This document shows, piece by piece, positions 52,530 to 64,000 of a stretch of 64,000 bases of DNA (position 1 is the stretch's first letter; every line of letters begins with the position of its first letter). The DNA comes from Nomia melanderi. Taxonomy: Eukaryota > Arthropoda > Insecta > Hymenoptera > Halictidae. The position numbers and the translations under genes were made by a program. The notes under the pieces were generated by a model that made no database searches, was not told the DNA's origin, and saw nothing but the letters and a program-made list of their open reading frames with translations. Location of the stretch: positions 8,750,606 through 8,814,605 of the forward strand of contig NC_135009.1 of assembly GCF_051020985.1 (NCBI RefSeq). The letters are read 5' to 3'.

Positions 52530-52809
52530 TTAACATTAGAAGATTGGTTGTTTCGAAATGACCAATTTCAAAATTCTCGTTTTACAAGTGTTCATTTCAA
52601 AATGTTCATTTTGCAGATTTTCAGTTCAGAATTTTCATTGTACGTATTTCCTAAAATTTTTATTTTCATTAACAATAATAGTAGCTTTAAATCTTTCTTT
52701 CATGAGAAATTAGAAAATAAAATTGTTTCGAGGAACGTACTATTGTAATTCTTACAGGAAATTAGTAAATGTATAAGTCGCTCTAATTGCTCGGTAGTTC
52801 TAGCATTAA
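52530..52809. mobile_element. MITE-like element, family D, copy 4 (diverged)
   Basis: TTAACATTAGAAGATTGG at the left and CGGTAGTTCTAGCATTAA at the right. The interior includes a degenerate run based on TTCATTTCAAAATG (52550-52640). Left-end identity is weak, so the left boundary is uncertain. Confidence 0.5.
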
Positions 52810-54284
52810 CCGTGACTAGCTCGAGTATCTGGACGTTCACCAAAAAGGGACGAAGGTCGTTTGCCGAGGCGAGGATTCGGAGTAACGGCTCCTCGCCGGT
52901 CACAGGCAATTGGAAACGATCGGCGTTTCCAGCGGACAATTTCCGGCCCCGGAGTAGCCGGACCGCGAAATTCAAAATTAGTCGTGCAGTCGTTGGCGGT
53001 AAACTGGCCGTGAACTCGCTACGCTCTCGAGTCCGGCGCGACTCGTTATTATGTCATTTCGCGTAATCGATGCTTGTCCGCGCACGAAGAAACGCGTCAT
53101 CCGACAATAAAACTCGCGTCGTCGCGAATTAACGCAGCGTTCGCTGGAAAACGCCCGACGTGGACAGCTGTCGAGAACCGCTGTGACCCTCGCGTTGGCT
53201 CATCAAAACGCTTGCCTTCGTTCAAACTTCATTGTTACAATTATACCGTATAAATTATTTATTTTCGAAAGTGCAAATTGATGAATGTGTTTCTAAAATA
53301 GCGGTCCGAAGTAATTTTGTCATATTTCTACGAGACGGTGAAAAATTACATAGAAGAAAATAGAAAAATGGGTACTTGGTCACTCAGTTGCTAAGATAAC
53401 GGTTAAATTAGAGTCTTCGATGATTAAACGTCGACATCTCAAGTTTAATGTAGTACATAGAATAAATAAATCTCGAAGTAACTACATAGGAATTATAATC
53501 ACAGTACAGTTACATACACAATTTTTTAATCAACAACAAATTATTCCAAAGTATTTAAAATATTCTCGATTTTCAAGAATATCGATACGTCGAACTTTGA
53601 AAATTTACGTCTTGGGAAAAAAGAAAGAGAATTAATTAGATAATAATTCGTATAAACGAATTATCTTTGTTTCCTAATTGCGGGTCTGGGTTATAAATTA
53701 TTTACTGTAAGTATTACAGTATTAAATACCGAATTTAGTGAAGGGGTTAACCAGTTAAAGGAAAACAAAGATGGCGATGTGCTCACCTGAAATAACAAAT
53801 TCCAAATAGAGCAGTGATCGAAAAGGCGAATATCGGTACCTACACGGTGTCGCGCAAGCGTCTGGCGATTCCGGGACAACCAGTTTCCCCGGCCCGGTTC
53901 GAAGAAGGCGCGGACTCGATCTCGAACGACGTCTTCGGAATCCCGACGAGGTTCGGCCGGTTCCGTAACGAGATGTACAGCCGGCGACACACGTCCGGCT
54001 ACCGAGAATCGATTTTACGGGACGCGCGAAAAAGGAACGAGGAATCGGCGATTTTGTAACTGGTCTTCTGTATCCGTGTAACACACGCCGGACAAGTTTT
54101 TCAACGAAAAAAACCCCGTGTTAGAATTAAACGGGGCAACGCTAGAAATTAGCCTGATGTATCACGCTAATTCCTCTTACAAGAGGATCAAGGATTTTCA
54201 TGCGGATACCAATCTTCGTAACATGTTTGCATGTTACATATAACAGGATTCGCGTGTTATGCAGATTATTTGTTGATAGAAACG

Positions 54285-54517
54285 TTAACACTGGAACTAC
54301 CGCATCCGTCAGAGTGGCGGGTTCCAATTTGCTTATTTTTCAATGACCTGTAACTGGAAAGTGTTCAATATCCGGAATGATATTCAAAATAGCTTCAGTT
54401 CGATACTATGGGAGATATGTAAAGAAACCAAAAGAAATCTAAAAATCTTAAAACTATTGCGGTTTTTGGAAGGAGTATGTATCAGTTATATTAATCGCTC
54501 GGTGGTTCCAGTGTTAA
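54285..54517. mobile_element. MITE-like element, family D, copy 1 (best preserved)
   Basis: A 233-bp unit flanked by TTAA on both sides. The 14-bp inverted repeats CACTGGAACTACCG and CGGTGGTTCCAGTG differ at one position. The interior is AT-rich and non-coding. Confidence 0.85.
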
Positions 54518-56391
54518 CCTATTCGAAAGGAATTATTAGAGTGTATGTTACGATCTTCAGTTTCTATTATCAGTTAGTAGTGAAAAACTAGTAAGTTAGT
54601 GGTAGTAAAAAGCTAGTTAATAGTAAAAATCAAAGGTCTATGAAAATATGTGTGAAAGTGATGATTTCGGAATTACACTAGATTTAAGCGATTTAAATTT
54701 CAGGCATATAGTTCTGTTGCATTTTGTATGATCATGGATACGGTAAACGCAAGATATGCAGTTTTGATAGAAACAGATTAATGGACATTGTAGGACGATC
54801 TCTACAGTTAATCATTGTTTCAGGAAGATAGGGAACTGTTTCGTGAGTCAGTGCAACTACGTTCACTTTGAAACTGCTATAACTGTCAGCACGTTTATTT
54901 ATGCGGTTATGTATGTGTACGAGTAGCTGCATGTTAATGTAATACATGCGGTCGCAGCTATACGTCAAACTTTATGCAAAACTCCATCGATACCCACGCA
55001 CGATGGAAATTCTGCTCCGACTCAACGCAACCTTGCCCTCGTTCTGCAGCATCTTTTTAAGGCTAACTCTCTGTGGTCCATTTCAATGGCCACATTCTCA
55101 TAAAGACAGCGTCTAAGCATCGTCAGAAACTTTTGGATCATAGATGACAAAACCTCGAAGAAAAGTAGACAAGAGTTAGCATCGACTCAACCCCTACTAA
55201 ATCCTCATCCCCTAAAATCTGCCTCACAAAAGTTCACTCACGAAAGTATTTATATTATACATTTTACATGCCTAACGATTGTTGAAGTTAAAATTGCCAA
55301 GTATAATTCATGTTACCACAAAGCATGTGTCATACTTCAAGTCAGCATAATTTGAATTGAAAAATTGTATACACAGTTCACTAAAAAAGAACACTACTCG
55401 GTTTGATGAAGTATATCATACATATGGATTAGCGAATGTTTTCAATCTCCTGTACAATGATGCATGAGACTTGTGAAGTTTTCTACCTCAATTTAACAAG
55501 GATCAATGCCCCCCCTTTAAAAATAAATGAACATAAAACGTAATTTTGCAGTTATCAGTGGTCCACTTAGAAAGTAAAAGTTCACTTATAAAATATAAAA
55601 AGTTTCTTCGTATTCTTTCATGTGATGACGACGAAATAGATTTGACGATCATAACCGCGAAGAGAATCAAAAACAGAAAACTAAACAAAATTGTTAAATT
55701 TTTCTTTAATAATCATCCGCAGATAATTATCCATCAATTTGATCCTAGCATTATCACAGTTTGCCCAATAAAACGATGCAACAGACACGAACGAAGCGTT
55801 CACGAGGTAAGCGCACCAATTGGCCGTCACGCTTGTCTCAGTCGAGTTACCTACCGCACATTTTTGTTTACGTTTACTGCCTAGTCTCATTGGACAGACG
55901 ATAGACGGCCAGCGCGTTGGATTCCCGATGAAAATCCGTGAAACATTTCACAGCCAAGGCGAGCGCCGTAAAACTATTTCGAAAGTGCGCGCGCAGGAGC
56001 GCGAGATCTTGGCTCGACGAGCGGAAGGTCTCGGTTAATTGTCAGCTTATAATTAGCGTCGTCTTATTATTAGTGCGTACACGTGTTCCCTCGCGTCGGC
56101 GCCTCAGAAGCACTCGTTGCTGCGGAAGCGTTCGGCTCGAAAGTTCGCGTTTCCCTTTTCCTTCAACCGCCGTTGTCCTCGTTAGACCGAGTTCGTACAG
56201 CAGTTCGCGGACAACTCGATAAAAATGTTCGCCGACAGTTTTGCGAATGAACAGAGAACATCTTGTTAGATGGGTCGAAAAGTGTTCGGGCGTGTCTACA
56301 ATACTGAGCACCGAACGAACAAGTCATCAACTGATTGCAATCAGCTAGCGAACTCAAAGTGTACACAGAACCGTTTAAAAATCAACACTAG

Positions 56392-56603
56392 AACAACCAG
56401 TTTAAAATGATCCATATGTAATGCTTATAAAAATTGTAACAATAGACTTTTTTCGGTTTCTTTGTACATTGATTATAGTATTGAAGTGAAACTATTTATT
56501 CTTCAAGTCATTTCGGATGTTTAACACTTTTAAGGTGTCAATAACTGTAAAATAAGAAAATTTAAACGAATCGTTTTGACGGGTGCAGCTGTTCTAGTGT
56601 TAA
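56392..56603. mobile_element. MITE-like element, family D, copy 5
   Basis: Flanked by TCAA and TTAA, with ends CACTAGAACAACCAG and CTGTTCTAGTG. Its interior (TATGTAATGCTTATAAAAATTGTAACAATAGA ... TATAGTATTGAAGTGAAACTATTTATT, in two blocks) recurs almost unchanged at 59957-60060. Confidence 0.72.
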
Positions 56604-59600
56604 GTTATATTTTCACTTCATTCATTTTTATCTGAAGGCTGAAAGTAAATAGAGTATGTACACTGAAGTTTAAAGGAATAGTTCAAAATTTAAACGTTTA
56701 CAAGATCATATTTATGAAACCCCATATGCTACTCCGTTCAATATACTATTAGATTGTCTCAAAAGTTTCATCTATTTTATTAATACATAATGAATGCACA
56801 ATATTTTACACTTTATATCATGTTACCGAATTATACGCAATTCACTCTGACTTGTTATTTTCTTTCACTTTTCCGGTAACATTATAGAACCATTATTCCA
56901 AAATTTCTGGTAGACTAGAGATGTTGCAGACAGCGCACGAAAGAAACCTATAGGACAACTTAATATTTCCCTCTGCGAGTAGTTCCCGAGCAGCTTGCAG
57001 CCAGTTCTCTTTGGTCTGCCCTAGGCTTTGCGCAGCAGCGGCTCTTCCGCCGAGGCATTTCACTTCGGCAATTTAAACGCGTGCGATTCGATTGAAGTCA
57101 ACTCGATAATGGGTCCTCCTCTGCGAGGCGACTCAAATTCTTCCGGCTACTGGGTCTCTCGAGGTCCCCAGCGATTCTCGATCCCTGGTAACGGGGGCCA
57201 GTCTCTTCGGCAGCTGACCTGTTTGCCTGTTAGCTACCTGGACTCGGTGCGGTTCGTTCATCGAGCGATTGTTCTAGCTTTTCTTGGGTTTTAATGAATT
57301 CTGTTCGTTTCTCTGTTCTTTTGACAAGTTCTTTTGCCTGTTCTTTTGACAAAGGATATCTGATAACTCTTTTGTTAGGGTGTCTCGAACTTGTGAGCTA
57401 TCTTGAATATTCTTCATTTACCTTTCTTCTACCTTAGTGCCTTGAACTTGAAAGCTACCTGGGTTAATCTTTAGGAACTTGGTATGCTTTTGCACAGCAG
57501 CTGGTTGGAGGAAATATCTACATCGTTGTTATTCTTCAGAAAACTGGTAGAGGAAGGGTAATTTCTGTTTAGGAAGCTTTGGTAAGAGAAAGAAGGGATA
57601 GAAGAGAGATGCATGCAAAGTGACTTCGCAATAAAGTGAACACTTATTCTAAATATATACCAATTTGAGAAAGTGTCTATTGGTTATTACTGAATTGTTA
57701 AGAGTCAATGTAGTTAGTTAACCTAACACAAATTTTAATAGGCAATTAAGATCCCCTTACAGCTTGAAATCTTCTATTCCGAAGAGCTAAACGAACGAGT
57801 GTATCGAAAGTCAACTGAAATTCGATCGATCGAAGCAAATCGATCACGAAGATTTATAACTCGATTACGTAACATGTAAGTATCTTGAGTCGTGCGATCG
57901 CGCAAGGGTTATCGGGAACGTGTGTTTTCTCGCGGCGTTATCAGTCGTTATCTTCGAGCAACCACGAGCCACGCTAATTATCGGTAACGTTGGTCACGTG
58001 CCGCATTGTTCGAATACGACGATCGCCTCGTTGCCGAACGAACAATAATTACCATCGGTTAAGCCACTACAATGACGCACGTGTACGTAGGCGCACGCTC
58101 ACATCACCGGATCGAGGCGACCCGATGCTTATGCGTTATTAATTTAACGTAACAATTGATCGTGTGAGATATTGTTGTCCTCTTGGTTCGCACGAGCACC
58201 GACACGATTCTTTCTCACGACACTTTCACGCTCGACCAGTGGACTCTTCCATTCTGTGTGCTAACACGTCAGGGGAAAAGGCAAATGTGCGGTTTAACGG
58301 CTTCTCCCAATTTCAGACTTTACTGGACCCAGTTTTTTCAGTTTCTCTTTTTTGAAGCTTCAGGTTGTTACTGCAATGAGAGACCAATTTGTGTCTCGCT
58401 TAGGTGTGGGTTAACTAGTCAGTTAAATAGCGAAAACTGGGAAAGCCCGAAGTAATTAGTTAAATAACAAGAATTGGGGAAAGTCCGAAGTTGTTAATTA
58501 GACAGCAAAAATTGCGAATAACCTATGTGAATTGAATAAATTACGTTAAATGAATTGTATTACGTGCGAATAAATTATATTTCAATAATAATCATAAGAA
58601 TAATGATGTAAAATAATAATGTTCTGGGGTATTGAAAAAAGAGCAATATAAATATTCATTCCTCTACTTAGAAGTTTGGAAAATTTGAAAGTGTAATAAT
58701 TGCATTATTATTTCGAATTAATTGTGAATATATAATATTTGACAGTCTGATAGTGAAGATTCAATAGAGATTCTTACTGTGCATTAATTAAGTTCATATT
58801 TGAATACGTAACTGTTGTTTCATTGATTTTGTTCGTAGGTTTGCCGTAAAAATCAGCAAGCGAAGAGAAGTTTCTCATGTTTCTATTTAGAGCACTGGAA
58901 GATTCGCGTCACCCGAAGACACACAAGTCGAGTTTAGGACGTGTTAATTGCGTTCCGAGCACGGGAAACCGCGACTAGACGTCGATAGACAATGATAACG
59001 GCGGCGTGGTGTTAGATAACACATTACGTCCAATGTCGTGGAGACGCATTGTCGATCTATCCGCTCGAGTGGCAAATATTTGCTTCGTTTAGCACCTCAG
59101 CGGCGTATGACTCATTAACGGGTTGAATCCGACACCGATGCGAAATATAAAAGCGATGTTTTGTTTGAGCTTGAACGAAGGTGTTCGATTAACACCGAAT
59201 ATGACGCTTGGTACTTTTCTGATAAAAAAAAAAGATCACCGGTAGACTTTGTCAAGTTTTCGCCTGCTGACAGTCGCCTTATTAACATCGTATAATTATT
59301 CTTTGCAGTGAGATCAATGGAGGACATGAATTTTTATATTTCTGGTTGCATTAAAATATACAACATATTTGTCATATAATTATGTCATACAACATTTTAT
59401 TATCAATATAGAAATTCGATTGTTAACGAATGCAAGAATTTTATAAGCTTTATCATTATCTTTCTCGTATAATAAGAAAAACACTAGGTCATCGATTTCG
59501 TCAAAATAAAAATAAAAATTTCTTATGCGTATTATACATCACCCTCACTTTTCTCGCTAACAATAATCCTTTCGGTCATAAATATTGTAAGACACGTCCC

Positions 59601-59949
59601 GCAACCACGCATAATATACGCGGTAACATGGATCATTGGTGGCCCACGCGTCGTGAATATAGAATCACGTGACGGTATTACGGTATTCTCATTAAGAAAC
59701 CAAGAAGCAAATCTTTTTTCGGTGGTTGTTCGAATGAATTGTTGCAATCCAGAATAGTACAGATCAAGAATGACAGTAATCTAGAATTTACTTTCCAAAA
59801 TTGGTTCTTTTATTTGGTATTAACCCTTGAAGTTAACCCCGTCTACTTTAGTCCTAATTTTCGACGATTACCTTTAACATTTTACATTCATACATCTATT
59901 TTAAATTGTCAACCAATTACGTTATATTTAATATAAATATACTGATCAT

Positions 59950-60065
59950 ATACGATTAATATGTAATTCTTATAAAAATTGTAACAATAGATTATTTTCA
60001 GTTTCTTCGGACACTCATTATAGTATTCAAGTGAAACTATTTATTTTCAAAATCATTTCGCATAT
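59950..60065. repeat. Internal fragment of a family D-like element
   Basis: About 110 bp nearly identical to the interior of the copy at 56392-56603 (shared: ATATGTAAT, CTTATAAAAATTGTAACAAT, then TATAGTATT and AGTGAAACTATTTATT). Its terminal repeats are not recognisable; ACCCTTGAAGTTAACCCC at 59823 is a possible remnant. Confidence 0.6.
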
Positions 60066-61602
60066 CGATCAAATATCCATCAAAATATCCATCATGTCAC
60101 CAAAACTGTTCTTCCGGGATCAAAAACTCAAAGATACGCTTCTTCCGGTGAGCGGGAAGCGCGGACAACCCGCGAGGCGGATCGTTTCGACACAGCCCGG
60201 TGGTTTCCGGGGCGAAATTGCTCACGCAGCGAGTCCATTGGTTGCACAACGCGTCCACTGCAGAGTCGTAGTGACGAGAAAAAAAGATTCTCGATCAGGA
60301 AATGCTAATCGAGAACCGAGCTGCGTGGGTTTCTTTCAAAAAGAAAGGCTTTCTCGATTGAAGTTGCGATTGCAGAACGGCTGAAACGCACTGGCCGTGA
60401 AGCTAGGCCGGGGGCAAGAATGAAATATCGAACGGGGAGGAACGCGAGGCGAGGATCAACGGCGCGCGGATAAATCACCGAGGGACGGCCACGATCGAGC
60501 CGACGCGAAGGCAATACTAAACGTAGGTTGACTTTGGGACCAATGCCAAAAGCCGACTGTAGACATTTCAATCGAGGCTACCGGGACCCATTGAGGTCTC
60601 GTGTCTGCTCGGCCACGTGGGACTGATGGCGAATCGATTGTTGTATAGCGTAGATTGAGTAAATAGGATGATATAATAACGACAGTAGCATAATATTGTA
60701 ATTAACTGTAATGTATAATGATTAAAAAGCAAGATTCTATGAGAGATGATATGAGAATGGGAATAATTATATTTTAGAAGATGGCAGAGAGACGGAAAAT
60801 GAGGACAAGAAGAGTAAAGGTTGCAGAAAAGGGATTTCTACATTAAGAATCTTCGAAGTATCATAAATGAATATACCTTAATTTTAAAATTACAATTACA
60901 TTGAACTCTCATGCCTGAGCGTATCAAAACTTAAGTTAATCAATTACTACATTTTATTCACCACTTTGCTATGCAAAATGAAATAAATCAACAAGACACC
61001 GATATATTGACTTCAAAGTCACACGGGCGTATAGACGGTTAAGTAAAATTCGCTAATGACAATTATCAACTAGAACAAACAAATTCCCCGGGTATCTCAA
61101 CGTACAGCAGAATCCTTCGTTCGCGAGCAACACGCCGAAAGCAATCCACGTGTTCTCTAATTCATGATTCAATCGATCGCACCTCACCCTCTGTTTCTCC
61201 GCCATCTTTCACCCTTATACTCGTCGAGACGCGAAACGGCCGAACCGAATACAAACTACGCAGATTCCGATCGACAGATTTCTCTGTTTCCGCTCGTGTG
61301 CCGCGGTATTCGCGGATCAACTCGGCGCACCGTGCCTCCCTCTTCGACGTGTTCGATCCTCGCGATAAGCCGGGACTCGTCTGTTCTAACAAGAACACGC
61401 GCGGCCGTGTTCCCAGCATCGGTGAAAATACTACCGCGGCGGAATAATCCGGCTTTGCTTCTCTGTCCCGGTTCTTCGCCGATGGTTTCGGTCCCCGTTC
61501 GACTTCGATCATCCCCTTCTAACCCCTCCGTCAACCCCCGTGGAACAGGAATAACGAAAATCGTTTCGGTTCGCGAGAAACGGAGCAGGTGCACGCGTTC
61601 TA

Positions 61603-61830
61603 TTAACCCTCTGCACTCGAAAGATTTTTCGCTGCATACATTCATTATTTTCTAGTGAAACGTTGATTGAACTATTGATTCTATTAAGTGCAAATAACAC
61701 ACCAATTTTATTTTAATACCTTATGTGTAATTATATTATATAAAATATGATATTCAGCATTGAATTTTATAATTTCGCTATGTCAAATCAAACGGCAACT
61801 GTGAGTCGTCGCTCGAGTGCAATGGGTTAA
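61603..61830. mobile_element. MITE-like element, family B, copy 3
   Basis: A 228-bp unit flanked by TTAA (61603-61606, 61827-61830) with ends CCCTCTGCACTCG and CGAGTGCAATGGG. The interior is AT-rich with the shared block ATGATATTCAGCATTGAAT. No open frame of note. Confidence 0.83.
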
Positions 61831-62710
61831 CCGGTTAACTGTGGAATTCAGTTTACACAGATGTGCCTAATGTATACTAAGATAATTAGAATAAGAATTA
61901 CACGATCGTTTGAAAAACAAGATAATTGATCGTTGAAAAAGTTATGTGAGAAAGAAATGTTTGGAAGAATAAAGAATTACGCGTCGTTATTGAAGGGTTG
62001 AAAATCAATTATCTCGGTGATAGATCAAGTGAATCGAAATTTATTGGATCTATGAGGAGTTAGAATTCTATAGAAGAAGTTTTTGTAAAAAAGGCCAGGC
62101 TTTGCACTTTTTATTTCCTTGATAAATTGATTTCAGCCCTATAAGATCTTAACGAATGCTTCGACGATCAGTGTCAAATCAGCATCCCCTAGATCCATTA
62201 GGATAATTCACATGGTCATGAATAAATTAAAAAAAATTCAGTTTGCGATTCATCATTTCTATATCGCAGGCCACAAGGGGTTAAAAATACAAATATCAAT
62301 CGTTCATTTAGTTTCCGACGAATTTAACCCTGTGCACGCGCCAGAAGAAGCTTTCGGGGACGTGGAACGCTATAAACAAGTTCGCGTTTGCCCGTCTAGA
62401 CTGGATATTCAATTTTTACGACACGACGGACCGCCGTGCTCGAGGCACAGCGGATCGATAATCCGTCGCCGGGGTGCCAGCCCGTTTCCTTACCCTTATG
62501 CCATCGATCCCCCACCCTTAGGTGGTTCGATATCGACTATTGCCGATTATTGTTCGGGAAGCGCGCTGTCAAGACTCTTAGCGTTATCGTATTATTTATT
62601 AACCTGTTAGCTGATAGGTTGACTCCTTTTGAACGCTGTGTCATTTTATTGGGTATTAGCCTTTGGGTAACCGGAAGGGCTTCCGGGGATTTAAAATAAT
62701 TTCTTAGAGT

Positions 62711-62890
62711 AAATTAGTGAATTAGTGAATGTAGTGGATATAGCGAGTGTACTGAATGTAGTACTTAAATATGGTGAATATATCGAATATAGTGATTATA
62801 GTGAATATAGTGGAAATAGTGGATATAGTGGATATAGTGGACATAGTGAATATAGTGACTATACAAAATTTAGTGAATACAGTAAACATC
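62711..62890 (+). repeat. 9-bp minisatellite, unit near ATAGTGAAT/GGATATAGT
   Basis: About 18 copies of a nine-base unit. Read in one frame it encodes a Tyr-Ser-Glu/Gly-rich repeat (YSEYSGYSG), which explains the short open frame at 62725-62907; no sign of a real gene. Confidence 0.85.
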
Positions 62891-64000
62891 TCAAAGTAAT
62901 TTCTTAAAGAAATTTCTGTCTTGTTATCTTGTTTCGCGCATTTGAAAATGATCTTCTAAAAACTTAGCATCGCTTAGACCTTGAAACTTAAACTAAAGAA
63001 ATTGGTTCGGTTTTAAAAGAGTATTTCAATTATTTCAACTTTGAACTTTGAATGTCTCCGGAAGAACACCGTTTCACAAACGCTACGCTGCACCGAATGA
63101 AATCACACGATAGTCAACAACAAGATCGCTGTCTCTCAAAAAAGGCATAAAAATACACTACCAAAATTTACGTACGAAAATAAATTAATGTACACTCTCG
63201 ATCCCACACACGGTTATACACTCGCGTACATACGTAAACTTCTCGGGAGCTTTCAAACGCTAAACAACCAAATAAGTTGGCAAAGTGGAATTGAACGGTG
63301 CGCGAAGCGGGCGAATAAAAAAAAACGTAACAGGAACTCAGTTGCGAAATCTAGTGCTCGTTACCCTCAATTACGCGCGACTTATCAACTGCCCCTTCTT
63401 TATTTAAAACCATCGTGACCCGTATACAGGTCACGGGTCCGTAAACGAGGAGCGCTCGTCTTCGGAAAGCGACGACACGCGCCTCTCCGCGGGGCAATTC
63501 CTTTTTAAAGATGCATCCGCGCGGAAAAGCCACGTCGCGTTTCGGATTTCACCGTGTAATCTCCGGTGGTACGTGTTTCTCGCCGCCGACGAAATTTTTC
63601 GCCCCGCTCCCAAGAGAATCGACGAATTTATTCATTGAACGACGGTTTACGTTGCTCCGCTGGAAACCCCGGCCGTATTTCCCGGTTTCGGTTAACCCTT
63701 TCATCGTCTATTAAATATTCGCAGGCTTGAACTACTGCTCACGGTTGTAATTTGTTTCGAATTCAACGGAATAACTCTTTCCCTCGGAGAAACAGGAGTT
63801 CCGATCTTTCAAGCCATTTATAGAGTGAAAAAGTCTTTGAAATATTCTGTACTATAGAATAAAATCAAACATTAAGTTTATAAACTCGTTTCGCCCTTTT
63901 TATTTCTGTTATTTCATTGTGTTATTGCGGTTTGTTCTTTGGATAATGTTTGTTTTATTCGGTACGTTATATTTATTACTGAGATTTTTGGATCTTTAGA

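Noticed and set aside
63414..63435. Small hairpin CGTGACC/GGTCACG
   Set aside because: Seven-base arms are expected by chance at this scale.

Overview
The window is animal nuclear DNA, most likely from an insect and probably a hymenopteran (bee-like). I base this on two spliced protein-coding genes with consensus GT..AG introns, short exons in long introns, CpG-rich islands scattered through AT-rich spacer, and many TTAA-flanked miniature transposons. There are no operons, rRNA genes or CRISPR arrays, and I saw no tRNA. The species call is inference; the exon calls are read directly from the sequence.

Layout. (1) 1-4256, minus strand: the 5' part of a nose-resistant-to-fluoxetine (NRF-6)-like gene. 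It has a signal-peptide exon (4256-4040), a second exon (1532-1288) and the start of a third exon (144-1) that runs off the left edge. (2) About 4.3-24.5 kb: a gene-poor spacer with MITE-like elements, minisatellites and GC-rich patches. (3) 25854-37692, minus strand: a FAM102/EEIG1-family gene. It has seven constitutive-looking coding exons, one extra stop-bearing exon (31585-31408), and two tandem partial copies of the last exon (26302-26259 and 26134-26091). The first coding exon, carrying the start of the NT-C2 domain, was not found. (4) 37.7-64 kb: no recognisable exon. This is either the long first intron of the EEIG1 gene or upstream spacer, again with repeats.

All intron phases agree across the inferred junctions (NRF: phase 1, 0; EEIG1: 2, 0, 2, 1, 2, 2, 1), which is strong internal support for both models. 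The two genes are neighbours on the same strand; nothing in the sequence shows that they work together. NRF-type proteins are secretory-pathway multipass membrane proteins of the gut and epidermis. EEIG1 proteins are NT-C2-domain proteins linked to membrane trafficking and signalling.

The most interesting local features are the tandem duplication of the EEIG1 terminal exon, which makes two possible alternative 3' ends, and at least four separate families of short TTAA-flanked inverted-repeat elements. I found no sign of a wholly new enzymatic or defence system.
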